64,000 nucleotides of DNA from M3007 sp033764075 (GTDB taxonomy: Bacteria; Bacteroidota; Bacteroidia; Chitinophagales; Saprospiraceae), in NCBI GenBank assembly GCA_033764075.1, contig JANRJH010000001.1, positions 1 through 64,000 of the forward strand, in the 5' to 3' direction. A program made the translations under genes and the position numbers. Below, piece by piece: positions 24,069-32,583 of the stretch. Below the pieces are notes generated by a model. The model ran no database searches and was not told the origin of the DNA. It saw nothing but the letters and a program-made list of their open reading frames with translations. Within the stretch, counting starts at the first letter, position 1; each line of letters starts with the position of its first letter.

Positions 24069-26194
24069 AGGCAGGAGGCGGCAAAGCGCTTCAAATTGCC
24101 CTTATTGGCAACCCCAACAGCGGAAAGTCCACTGTCTTTAACCAACTGACTGGGCTTCGGCAAAAAACGGGCAATTTTCCGGGGGTAACGGTTGACATCC
24201 ACAAGGGCAAAATTCAGCTGGCGGATGGCGCCGAGGTCGTGCTGATTGACTTCCCGGGCGCATACAGTGTTTATCCGACATCCTCCGACGAAAAGCTGGT
24301 CACCGCCATTCTCACCGATCCCGGCGGACCACATTACCCGGATGGCGTTCTGTACGTGGCCGACGCCGCCCATCTCGAAAAACACCTCCTGCTGCTCACC
24401 CAGCTGATGGACCTGCAATTGCCCGTGGTGCTTGCCCTCAACATCATGGATGGGGCCGGCGAAGACGGAACGGTAGTAGACGCTCAGCGCCTGAGCAAAC
24501 TGCTGGGTATTCCGGTGGTGGCCATCAACGGCCGCACCGGCGCCAACTTGTCCGACGTGCTGAGTGAATTGCAGCAGCTGCTGCGGAATCCGCCGAAAGT
24601 CGTTCGGCGATCGGTTTACCAGCTCAACACCCAGGAAAAACAGATTGCCGAGGCCATTCAGCAAAACCTGGGCGTCGCCCTTCCCTATCGCGCGTTGCTG
24701 CTGGCCCATCACCATGAATGGCTTCCGTTTTTATCGGACGAAGACCGGCACACGCTTGCTGCCATCAACCAGACCAAAGCGTTTCATTCGTTGCGCGCAC
24801 AGGTCGATGAGACTTTGGCCCGGTATGACCACTTCACGCCACTGGTCGAACAGGTCGTGCACAAGTCCGGGAACGCTCCGCATTCCATGACCGACCGAAT
24901 CGACTCCGTGCTTACCCACGCACTGTGGGGTCCGCTTGTTTTCGCCGGTGTGATGCTGCTGGTTTTTCAGGCGATCTTCGACTGGAGTTCGGTGCCGATG
25001 GATTTTATTGAAAACCAGTTCGCAGCACTCAGCGGCTGGCTGCACGAACATTTACCCGTACACTGGACGACTGACCTGCTCACCGACGGCATCCTCGCCG
25101 GCTTGAGCGGCATTCTTGTTTTTGTGCCCCAGATTGCCATCCTGTTTTTCCTCATTGCCCTCCTCGAAGAGGTGGGGTACATGGCCAGGGTGGTGTTCAT
25201 GTTCGATAAAAGTATGCGCCGCTTCGGCATGAACGGCCGCAGCGTGGTGGCACTCATCAGTAGTGGCGCCTGTGCGGTGCCCGCCATCATGAGTGCGCGC
25301 ACCATCAGCAACTGGAAGGAGCGACTGATCACCATTATGGTCACACCATTCATCAGTTGCAGTGCCCGGCTGCCCGTATACTCCGTGCTCATCGGGCTGG
25401 CGGTGCCGGCTGACAGGGTGCTCGGGATATTCAACCTCCAGGGAATCACTTTTGCCGGTATGTACCTGCTCGGGGTAGTGGCTGCGCTGGGTTCCGGCTG
25501 GCTGATGAAAAAGTACCTCCACTCGCGTGAACCCTCGTTCCTGGCGCTGGAACTACCCGTTTACCGCGTACCCCACTGGAAAAATGTGGGGTTGACGGTT
25601 TGGGAGAAAACCAAAGCTTTCGTGGAAGGCGCCGGAAAAATCATTCTGCTCATTTCCATCGTGTTGTGGGCATTGGCCAGCTTCGGACCGGCCGATGATA
25701 TGCTGGCCGCCAACGCGCGTGCCGAACAAACAGCCGTTGCCCAGTCCCTGGACGAAGCAGCCAAAGCAGACCTGACCGCCGCCTACCGCCTGGAGGCTTC
25801 CTGGGCAGGCCAACTCGGCAAATTCATCGAGCCGGCCATCCGGCCCCTGGGGTACGACTGGAAAATCGGTATTGCCCTCATTACTTCCTTTGCGGCGCGT
25901 GAAGTGTTTGTGGCCACCATGTCTACCATATACAGCATAGGCAGCACAGACGACGAAGCGCTCTTGCGCGAAAAGATGCGCCACGCCAGGTTTTCCGGTT
26001 CGGCAGAACCGGTGTACACACTGGCCACCGCCATGTCGTTGCTGGTGTTTTACGCGTTGGCCATGCAGTGCATGAGCACACTTGCCGTGGTGCAGCGCGA
26101 AACGGGCAGCTGGAAGTGGGCATTGCTGCAGTTCCTGGCCATGAGCGGTCTGGCCTACCTTTTTGCCTTTCTGGTGTACCGGTTATTTCTCTAA
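24065..26194 (+). CDS. feoB: Ferrous iron transport protein B (GTPase-permease)
   Basis: FeoB imports Fe(II) across the inner membrane. The 709-residue protein starts with a G domain: G1 GNPNSGKST (15-23), G2 region TGNFPGVTVD, G3 DFPG in place of the common DLPG, and G4 NIMD. After a helical spacer (about 160-270) come the Gate domains with about eight helices, including SSGACAVPAIMSARTI and ITSFAAREVFVATMSTIY. Length is normal for the family. It overlaps feoA by 4 bases, and its stop overlaps the convergent SRAP gene stop by 4 bases. Confidence 0.96.
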   Translation: MKAGGGKALQIALIGNPNSGKSTVFNQLTGLRQKTGNFPGVTVDIHKGKIQLADGAEVVLIDFPGAYSVYPTSSDEKLVTAILTDPGGPHYPDGVLYVADAAHLEKHLLLLTQLMDLQLPVVLALNIMDGAGEDGTVVDAQRLSKLLGIPVVAINGRTGANLSDVLSELQQLLRNPPKVVRRSVYQLNTQEKQIAEAIQQNLGVALPYRALLLAHHHEWLPFLSDEDRHTLAAINQTKAFHSLRAQVDETLARYDHFTPLVEQVVHKSGNAPHSMTDRIDSVLTHALWGPLVFAGVMLLVFQAIFDWSSVPMDFIENQFAALSGWLHEHLPVHWTTDLLTDGILAGLSGILVFVPQIAILFFLIALLEEVGYMARVVFMFDKSMRRFGMNGRSVVALISSGACAVPAIMSARTISNWKERLITIMVTPFISCSARLPVYSVLIGLAVPADRVLGIFNLQGITFAGMYLLGVVAALGSGWLMKKYLHSREPSFLALELPVYRVPHWKNVGLTVWEKTKAFVEGAGKIILLISIVLWALASFGPADDMLAANARAEQTAVAQSLDEAAKADLTAAYRLEASWAGQLGKFIEPAIRPLGYDWKIGIALITSFAAREVFVATMSTIYSIGSTDDEALLREKMRHARFSGSAEPVYTLATAMSLLVFYALAMQCMSTLAVVQRETGSWKWALLQFLAMSGLAYLFAFLVYRLFL

Positions 26195-26859
26195 AATAAT
26201 CCGCCGTCTTCGGGAACCGGTTCGTGGGCATTTTCTCCGCGAAAAGACGCGGCATTCAACTGATCGGTCACCCGGTAATAGCGAAGCAAGCCATCGGGCG
26301 CCGGGCGCAAAAGCGCCGCCAGCAACTCCGGGTCATCGGCGTGCAACCACTGCTCCCGACTGTCGGGATCGACCAGGATTACCGGCATCCGGTCGTGCAG
26401 CGCTTCAAGATCGGCGTTGGCATCGGTGGTCACAATACTAAACGTGTGCTTTTCCGAACCATCCGGATTTCGCCAGCGTTCCCAGATGCCTGCGAAAAAC
26501 AACAAACGGCCGTCGGAACGAACAATACGATAGGGTACTTTTTTCCGGTTGGGCAGGGTACGCCATTCGTAAAAACTGTCGGCCGGCACCAGACACCTTC
26601 GGCGCTTGAACGCTTCTCGAAACGACGGTTTTTCATCCATGCTCTCTGCACGCGCGTTGATGAGTTTACCCTGGTTTTTCCCGTCCTTGCTCCAGAAGGG
26701 AACGAGCCCCCATTCGAACAACGCCCATTCGTGCGCGCCTGTGCGTACCGGCGCCGGCTGCGTAGGCGCAATGTTCATACTTTTGAACTCGGGGACTGAA
26801 CCGGGGAGTTCCTCCGAACGTTGCTGGGGGGTGGGTTTGAAAGAGTAGCGACCGCACAT
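26191..26859 (-). CDS. SOS response-associated peptidase (HMCES/YedK family)
   Basis: SRAP proteins form a covalent crosslink with abasic sites in single-stranded DNA through Cys2, shielding them. All key residues are present: C2 after Met removal (MCGRYSF), the N of INARAE (N68), E98 in SFYEW and H155 in HDRMPVIL. The 222-residue length is typical. The gene is next to the candidate replication origin, with its start codon facing it. Its 3' end overlaps feoB by 4 bases in convergent orientation. Confidence 0.93.
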   Translation of the reverse strand: MCGRYSFKPTPQQRSEELPGSVPEFKSMNIAPTQPAPVRTGAHEWALFEWGLVPFWSKDGKNQGKLINARAESMDEKPSFREAFKRRRCLVPADSFYEWRTLPNRKKVPYRIVRSDGRLLFFAGIWERWRNPDGSEKHTFSIVTTDANADLEALHDRMPVILVDPDSREQWLHADDPELLAALLRPAPDGLLRYYRVTDQLNAASFRGENAHEPVPEDGGLF

Positions 26860-26989
26860 GGCAATGATGATGGGGTGAATATAAAGTCAATGTTAAGAAA
26901 AAAAGAAGTGGATGCAGAAAAGTCTGATTTTCAAAACTTTATAAAAACGGCTATTGGGTGTATTTTGTGTAAAAAATCCGGCGTTTTGC

Positions 26990-27365
26990 ACCCTTCTCCA
27001 CATCTTGTTGCGTTCATGGGGACTTTTCCACAAGGTTGTCTTTTTTTTACACCTGTTTTGGGGCATATTGCAGCCGTTTTCCACCATTAAGTTAATGTTA
27101 AATGCAGGTGCTTCCGGACGACCGGCAATCTTGTTAAGAACGTTCAAAAATAATCCAATATTTTGAAAAAGAACACTTTAATTCTTTGTGTAATGTGGAT
27201 ACCCCGTGGAGAAATGCCCGACAAGCCAACCTGGCGAGTGGGAAACTTATTTACCCACAAATCAACACCCCTGATAATGACCGGGCATAAAAGATATTTA
27301 AATCAATTCAATTTTATAATGAATGATGGTATTTTGGGGATAACGCAAAAACTGCTTTATCCAAG
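26990..27365. other. Candidate chromosomal replication origin (DnaA-box cluster)
   Basis: The gap 26860-27408 has no convincing gene. Compared with the DnaA box TTATCCACA it holds five 9-mers with one mismatch plus one more: TTCTCCACA (26994), TTTTCCACA (27024), TTACCCACA (27251), and on the minus strand GTATCCACA (27194-27202) and TTATCCCCA (27335-27343). Weaker ones with two mismatches lie at 27077, 27205 and 27357. Between the boxes is an AT-rich stretch (27285-27330) that could unwind. Two parS palindromes lie about 2.1 kb away, and strand bias switches here. DnaA itself is not in the window. Confidence 0.6.
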
Positions 27366-27408
27366 CGGTGTTTTACCTTTCTCAAATCGACATTAGAAAC
27401 AACAGCGG

Positions 27409-28521
27409 ATGCAAAGCCTGCCTATTTCAGATAACGCAACGCCATCCGGCGCATGGACGCCGGATGGTCGTATTTCCCGTGTGGTTAAAATTTGGCTGCT
27501 GACGGGGGTGGTCATGATTTTCCTGCAAATAGCCATTGGGGGCATCACGCGTCTGACCGGCAGCGGGCTGAGCATCACCCGCTGGGAAATTGTGACCGGT
27601 ACCGTGCCGCCACTGAATGCCGCCCAATGGGAGGAAGCGTTTGCCTTGTACAAACAAACCCCGCAATACCAGAAGATCAATCAGGGCATGTCATTGCCTG
27701 ATTTTCAGTTCATTTACTTCTGGGAGTACTTTCACCGGTTGTGGGCGCGGATGATGTTTTTGGTGTTCATCATTCCGTTTGGCATTTTCTGGTGGAGGGG
27801 CATGTTTTCCCAACGCCTGGTTCCCCGACTGCTTATCCTGGTGTTGCTGGCAGGGTTGGAGGGTTTCTTCGGGTGGATCATGGTGGCCAGCGGACTGATT
27901 CATCGCCCATGGGTCAATGCCTATAACCTGACCTTGCACCTCACCATGGGCCTGGTTATTTTCAGTCATTTGCTTTGGACAACCTTTATGGCTTTTCAGC
28001 CTTATCCGGAGCGGTCGGGACGGGATAGGGACCGGCGCTTTGCCTGGGGGCTTCTGTTGCTGTCGTTTGTCCAGATCGCCCTGGGCGCCATGATGTCGGG
28101 TACGAAGGCAGGATTGTTTTATCCGACCTGGCCGGATATGAAGGGCGAGTATTTGCCCGCTATTCTTTTTGATGGTGCCTTGTGGTCTGTCGACAGTTTT
28201 ACCCATTACGATACCAATCCATTTATGCCGGCCTTGATACACGTGCTGCACCGAAATACGGCTTACCTCCTGACCGCGCTGGTGGTGTGGTTCATGGTAT
28301 CGGTGATGCGACGCCCCGACGTTCCTGAATCATATCGTATGCGGCTCTGGCTTACCGGCGGTTTCCTGACGCTTCAGGTGATACTGGGTATTCTTACGGT
28401 GCTGGCGTGCAAAGGAACCATACCGGTGGGGTTGGGCGTAATGCACCAGGGTGGAGCGGTGTTGTTGTTGGGCGCCTTGTTGTGGGCCACGTATGCGGCA
28501 GGTGCCGGCATCCGAAAATAG
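27409..28521 (+). CDS. ctaA: Heme A synthase (COX15/CtaA family)
   Basis: CtaA oxidises the C8 methyl of heme O to give heme A for cytochrome oxidase. The 370-residue product has eight predicted helices and the family motifs: QIAIGGITRLTGSGLSITRWEI, EYFHRLWAR (H109), GLIHRPWVN, NLTLHLTMG, HVLHRNTAYL and GVMHQGGA, which supply the heme-ligand histidines. It lacks a cysteine pair in the first extracytoplasmic loop, as in the COX15-like type. A near-consensus TACCTTTC box lies at 27374-27381. No other oxidase genes are in the window. Confidence 0.93.
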   Translation: MQSLPISDNATPSGAWTPDGRISRVVKIWLLTGVVMIFLQIAIGGITRLTGSGLSITRWEIVTGTVPPLNAAQWEEAFALYKQTPQYQKINQGMSLPDFQFIYFWEYFHRLWARMMFLVFIIPFGIFWWRGMFSQRLVPRLLILVLLAGLEGFFGWIMVASGLIHRPWVNAYNLTLHLTMGLVIFSHLLWTTFMAFQPYPERSGRDRDRRFAWGLLLLSFVQIALGAMMSGTKAGLFYPTWPDMKGEYLPAILFDGALWSVDSFTHYDTNPFMPALIHVLHRNTAYLLTALVVWFMVSVMRRPDVPESYRMRLWLTGGFLTLQVILGILTVLACKGTIPVGLGVMHQGGAVLLLGALLWATYAAGAGIRK

Positions 28522-28573
28522 TTTTCCGGATACACGCCTCGCTTTTATTTTCGTTTCCGGAAATTTTTTTACA

Positions 28574-28581
28574 TATATTTG
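28574..28581 (+). promoter_or_regulatory. Putative -7 promoter box TATATTTG
   Basis: An exact TAnnTTTG match 28 bases upstream of the alpha/beta hydrolase ATG. It supports the start at 28610 over the longer frame from 28451. Confidence 0.6.
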
Positions 28582-28609
28582 CCGTTTAAGTAAATCTTTC
28601 ACCAAAGAG

Positions 28610-29389
28610 ATGGAAATTTATTTTAAAGAAGAAGACGGCTTTCGATACATCGAAACCGGCGGTTCGGAGGAAACATTGTTGTTGTTGCACGGCCTGTTTG
28701 GTGCATTGAGCAACTTTGAGGGTATTATCCAGAATTTTTCGGATAAGTATAATGTGGTGGTACCCATGTTGCCGATTTACGAAATGCCCATTCTCCAGGT
28801 GTCGGTCACCGGGCTGGTTGATTTTGTGACCCGCTTTGTGGAATACAAGGGATACCCTAAAGTGCACCTGGTGGGCAATTCCCTGGGTGGCCACATCGCC
28901 TTGCTGTATGCATTGGCGCATCCCGAAAGGATAGCTTCCATAACCCTGACCGGCAGTTCCGGGTTGTTCGAAAGCGCATTTGGTACGGCGTTTCCGCGTA
29001 GAGGCGATTACGAGTACATCAAGCACAAGACAGCCGACACTTTCTACGATCCCAATGTGGCCAGCAAGGAATTGGTTGATGAGGTGTTTGGTATCGTGAA
29101 CGACCGAAATAAAGCCATCCGTGTGGTGGCTACCGCCAAATCGGCCGTGCGGCACAACCTGGGCGACAAGTTGCAAAACATAAAAGCCCCTACGTTGCTC
29201 ATCTGGGGAAAGCAGGACAACGTGACACCACCCTTTGTGGCTGAAAAATTCCACGAACTGATTGCAAATTCCCAACTGCATTTTCTGGATGAGTGTGGCC
29301 ACGCACCCATGATGGAAAAGCCTGCGGAATTCAATGCTATTCTCGACAAGTTTTTGTTGGCGGTAATTTCATCTCAGGTAGAAGCCTAA
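28610..29389 (+). CDS. Alpha/beta hydrolase
   Basis: A 259-residue alpha/beta-fold hydrolase. The HGLFGALSNF oxyanion segment, the nucleophile S91 in VGNSLGGH, an acid in WGKQDNVTPP and the histidine in DECGHAPMMEKP form the expected triad. The long frame begins inside ctaA, but the ATG at 28610 follows a consensus promoter box and begins the conserved domain. The substrate is unknown. The gene lies between the candidate origin and the parS pair. Confidence 0.88.
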   Translation: MEIYFKEEDGFRYIETGGSEETLLLLHGLFGALSNFEGIIQNFSDKYNVVVPMLPIYEMPILQVSVTGLVDFVTRFVEYKGYPKVHLVGNSLGGHIALLYALAHPERIASITLTGSSGLFESAFGTAFPRRGDYEYIKHKTADTFYDPNVASKELVDEVFGIVNDRNKAIRVVATAKSAVRHNLGDKLQNIKAPTLLIWGKQDNVTPPFVAEKFHELIANSQLHFLDECGHAPMMEKPAEFNAILDKFLLAVISSQVEA

Positions 29390-29477
29390 CAATCGCTGGT
29401 TCCTGATTTGACCGGGCGGTTTGGTAAACATGCCTTGCTCACTTTTTGTCTTTTATTGTAAAAGCATTGTTATAAAA

Positions 29478-29495
29478 ATGTTCCACGTGGAACAT
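29478..29495. promoter_or_regulatory. parS site 1 (ParB-binding palindrome)
   Basis: ATGTTCCACGTGGAACAT is an 18-bp perfect palindrome containing TGTTCCACGTGGAACA, which fits the widely conserved bacterial parS consensus TGTTnCACGTGnAACA. Such sites are usually close to the replication origin. The parAB genes are not in the window. Confidence 0.9.
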
Positions 29496-29573
29496 TTTAC
29501 ACACCTTGTACCGCCAGGCCGTGGGCACGGTCTGTCGTACTGAGCGCTGCCAATCAGCAGCTTGGGCCGACGA

Positions 29574-29591
29574 ATGTTCCACGTGGAACAT
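29574..29591. promoter_or_regulatory. parS site 2 (ParB-binding palindrome)
   Basis: A second exact copy of the same 18-bp palindrome, 96 bases from the first. It lies 9 bases past the stop of the OmpA/PD40 gene. The 210-bp gap 29390-29599 holds nothing else I recognise. Confidence 0.9.
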
Positions 29592-29599
29592 ACAATCGA

Positions 29600-31228
29600 T
29601 CAGTCCATCTTGGTGATGTACACGTCTACGCGACGGTTGAGGGATTTTAATTCTTCCGTGCTGTTGTCGTTTATCGGGAATTTCGGCCCGTGGCCAACGG
29701 CGGTGATTCGCTCCGGCGCAATCTTGTTTTCGAGCAAAAAGGTCTTAATGGCGTCTGCTCTGTCCTGGGAGAGCCTCATCAGATCTTCGGCTTTCCCGAC
29801 GTTGTCTGTGTGTCCTTCTATGCGAATGTGCATCTTCGGATTGTCCGACATGAACTGCGCCAGTCTTTTTAATTCCGGGATGGAATGTTCCAGAATGATG
29901 GCTTTCGACTGTTGGAAGTAAATGGGACGCAGTTCGATTTTTTCCCCCACCTGCAGTGGGGTGAGGTAAATATCGACGTATTGGTCTTGAAAGTATGCGT
30001 AGTCGTTGCGCAACCGGATGGTGTCGGGTTTGCCGGCAAAGCCTGTCTGGTGTCCTTGCAGGACGTAAGCGATTCCTTTTTGAACCTTGATGCTGAAGGT
30101 GCCGTCGGGGCAAGCGGTCGTTTGTCTGGGGATCCACTTGCTTTGATAGTCGAGTTCGGCATGGGGGATCAACTGGCCGGTTTTACTATTTAAAATTCGG
30201 CCGCGCAGGGTAATCATGGTGGGCTGGGCCGGCGCGAGCTGGAAACGAAAAATGTCGCTGTTGCCGTCGCGCCGCGAGGTAAGGTACAAATACCCGGTAG
30301 ACATATTGAAATAGGGCTGGCTGTCGTCGGCAGGGGAGTTGATGGGCGACCGAAGCCGGACGGGCTCCGACCAGCTGACCCAGGTGTCGTCCAGGCGTTT
30401 GCACATGAAAATGTCGTTTCCACCGATGCTGCTGGCGCGATTGGAAGAGAAAAACAGGGTAGTATTGTCTTCGGATAAATACGGTGTTGTTTCCCGTCCG
30501 GGCGAGTTCACGACATTCCCGAGGTGGCGGGGCGCCGACCAGCGGTATTTTTCCTGGCGAAAGCAGACGTACAGGTCCATGTCCCGGGAGTCGTTTCGTG
30601 TAGCGGACAGGATTAGTATTTCCCCGTCGAAACTCATGGTCAGGTTGACGTCGGATTTGATCGTGTAGTATTCGTCGATTTGCACGGGCTCCGGGAAAGC
30701 CCAGGCGCCGTCGGGTTGCTCCCGGATCACCGAAAACCCACGTTTGAGGTCGCCATTGGGTTTGAACTGGTTGATGATATAATACGCATTGGGTTCAGGT
30801 GTGATGGTCACCAGACTGTTGGGCAAGGCGTTGTTTAAAGGCGCACCTGGGTGGATGGGGTCGCTGAAATTAATCGAATCCACTGTGGCAACCCATATAT
30901 CCTGGTTAAACGGCGACCTGGCCGGGTCGGCAACATGGCCGGTTCCGCCCAGCTGGCCATACACCCACGACAAACGCTCCCTGTACATATCGACTCCCAG
31001 GCTGTCCAGGATGTTGATGCTATCCAGGATCAGCGTCGGCTCAAACACCGGGTATGCTACCCGGGTAAAAAACAACCGGCTCCCGTCCCGCGAGGGTACG
31101 GGGGTGATTTCGTCGTACGGTGAGTTGATCGATGGCGGGAGTTTTTCAATGACCCATTCCTGGGCAACTGCGGGAACAAAGGGCGTCAGCCACAGGAAAA
31201 AAATGGCGATCAGGTGCCGGGTTTGCAT
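29600..31228 (-). CDS. OmpA-family protein with PD40 beta-propeller repeats (PorE-like)
   Basis: A 542-residue envelope protein: signal peptide (MQTRHLIAIFFLWLTPFVPAVAQ), a WD40-like/PD40 propeller (about 30-330, with ETTPYLSEDNTTLFFSSNR and DSQPYFNMSTGYLYLTSRR), a carboxypeptidase-regulatory-like domain (about 340-420) and a C-terminal OmpA domain (MHIRIEGHTDNVGKAEDLM, LNRRVDVYITK). The last three domains are in the order of the T9SS envelope protein PorE, but the N-terminal TPR part of PorE is missing, so only a PorE-like role at peptidoglycan is suggested. The ATG at 31228 is preferred because the signal peptide starts there. Confidence 0.85.
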   Translation of the reverse strand: MQTRHLIAIFFLWLTPFVPAVAQEWVIEKLPPSINSPYDEITPVPSRDGSRLFFTRVAYPVFEPTLILDSINILDSLGVDMYRERLSWVYGQLGGTGHVADPARSPFNQDIWVATVDSINFSDPIHPGAPLNNALPNSLVTITPEPNAYYIINQFKPNGDLKRGFSVIREQPDGAWAFPEPVQIDEYYTIKSDVNLTMSFDGEILILSATRNDSRDMDLYVCFRQEKYRWSAPRHLGNVVNSPGRETTPYLSEDNTTLFFSSNRASSIGGNDIFMCKRLDDTWVSWSEPVRLRSPINSPADDSQPYFNMSTGYLYLTSRRDGNSDIFRFQLAPAQPTMITLRGRILNSKTGQLIPHAELDYQSKWIPRQTTACPDGTFSIKVQKGIAYVLQGHQTGFAGKPDTIRLRNDYAYFQDQYVDIYLTPLQVGEKIELRPIYFQQSKAIILEHSIPELKRLAQFMSDNPKMHIRIEGHTDNVGKAEDLMRLSQDRADAIKTFLLENKIAPERITAVGHGPKFPINDNSTEELKSLNRRVDVYITKMD

Positions 31229-31290
31229 AGGATATAGCGTTTCCACAAAATTAGACAGGATGGGGGAGAGTAAATATAAATTCAATCATG

Positions 31291-31322
31291 AAAAAGGGGC
31301 ACAGCCAGGCTGTGCCCCTTTT
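31291..31322 (-). terminator. Strong rho-independent terminator after the beta-oxidation pair
   Basis: AAAAGGGGCACAGCC (31292-31306) pairs with GGCTGTGCCCCTTTT (31308-31322). On the minus strand the stem is followed by a T-run, so it should end transcription from the thiolase gene, 68 bases past its stop. The opposite strand also has four T, so it may work both ways. Confidence 0.8.
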
Positions 31323-31389
31323 CATATTTCGCCGATGGTCATGCATCTTTTGATTTGACCGTTTGCTGCATCGGTTATGTGCGACCCAA

Positions 31390-32562
31390 TCAGTTGAACC
31401 GTTCAAAAATGCCGGCAATACCCTGGCCGCCACCAACACAGGCGGTGACCATGCCGTACTTATGGTTCCGGCGCCGCATTTCGCTGAGCAATTGCACGGT
31501 CAGTTTGGCGCCGCTGCAACCCAGTGGATGCCCAAGTGCAATGGCGCCACCATTTACATTCAGTCTTTCCATATCGAATTCCAGCTCTTTGGCTACGGCC
31601 AGCGACTGGGCCGCAAAGGCCTCGTTTAACTCGATGAGCTCGATGTCCTGGAGTTTCATACCCGCCTGTTTCAGTGCTTTGGGCACAGCGGCTACCGGAC
31701 CGATGCCCATATACAGGGGCTCTACGCCGGCCACAGCACAGGCAGCGAGGCGCGCCTGGGGTTCGAGTCCGAGCTGTTTCATCATTTCTTCCGACATCAC
31801 CAAAACGAATGCGGCGCCGTCGGACGTCTGGGAGCTGTTTCCGGCGGTAACCGTGCCGCCATTGGCAAACGCGGGTTTGAGTTTCGCCAGTGCTTCCAGG
31901 GTGGTGTCGCGCCGTACGCCTTCATCGGTGTCCACGATATGTGTGCGTTCTTTTCTCTTGTCGTTTTCCACCCATACTTCCGGGACGGACACGGGCACAA
32001 TTTCGGCTTTGAAAAGCCCATTATCGACGGCTTCAGCGGCGCGCAGGTGGCTGCGCAGGGAGAAGTTGTCGGCGTCTTCCCGGGATATGCTGTATTTTTT
32101 GGCAACAGCCTCGGCGGTAAGTCCCATCCCGATGAGGTAGTCGGGCGTATTGGCAGCAATGTTGTAATTGGGCGCCAGTTTGTATCCGGTCATCGGCACG
32201 AGAGACATGCTCTCTGTCCCGCCGGCGATGTAACAATGGCCCATACCGGCCCGGATTTTGGCCACCGCAATGCTGATGGTCTCCAGCCCGGAGGCGCAGT
32301 AACGGTTAACGGTCATGCCCGGCACGTCCTTACCCAGGGCACGGGTGGCAATTAGACGTCCGATTTGCAGGCCTTGTTCTCCCTCCGGGTTGGCGCAGCC
32401 TACGATGAGGTCGTCTACCCGGCTGGGGTCAAGCTGTGGAACCTGGGCGAGGAGGTGTTTGATGACGTCGATGGCCAGATCGTCGGGCCGAACACTTTTG
32501 AACCCGCCTTTTCCGGCTTTTCCGACGGCGGTACGGTATCCTTTGATGATATATGCTTCCAT
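31390..32562 (-). CDS. fadA: Acetyl-CoA acyltransferase (thiolase) of beta-oxidation
   Basis: Thiolase cleaves 3-ketoacyl-CoA with free CoA, the last step of beta-oxidation. The 390-residue product has the acylated cysteine C89 (VNRYCASGLE), the GGTESMS and NEAFAAQ motifs, H345 in GHPLGCSGAK and the second active cysteine C375 in CVGGGQG. It follows the 3-hydroxyacyl-CoA dehydrogenase/enoyl-CoA hydratase gene by 21 bases, giving two enzymes that cover three reactions of the cycle. No acyl-CoA dehydrogenase is nearby. Confidence 0.94.
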   Translation of the reverse strand: MEAYIIKGYRTAVGKAGKGGFKSVRPDDLAIDVIKHLLAQVPQLDPSRVDDLIVGCANPEGEQGLQIGRLIATRALGKDVPGMTVNRYCASGLETISIAVAKIRAGMGHCYIAGGTESMSLVPMTGYKLAPNYNIAANTPDYLIGMGLTAEAVAKKYSISREDADNFSLRSHLRAAEAVDNGLFKAEIVPVSVPEVWVENDKRKERTHIVDTDEGVRRDTTLEALAKLKPAFANGGTVTAGNSSQTSDGAAFVLVMSEEMMKQLGLEPQARLAACAVAGVEPLYMGIGPVAAVPKALKQAGMKLQDIELIELNEAFAAQSLAVAKELEFDMERLNVNGGAIALGHPLGCSGAKLTVQLLSEMRRRNHKYGMVTACVGGGQGIAGIFERFN

Positions 32563-32583
32563 GATGATGATGTTTCGGTTGTT

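Noticed and set aside
27163..27396. 77-residue plus-strand frame inside the candidate origin
   Set aside because: AT-rich composition unlike neighbouring genes, no family features, and it overlaps the DnaA-box cluster; a similar frame at 26821-27090 was rejected for the same reason.
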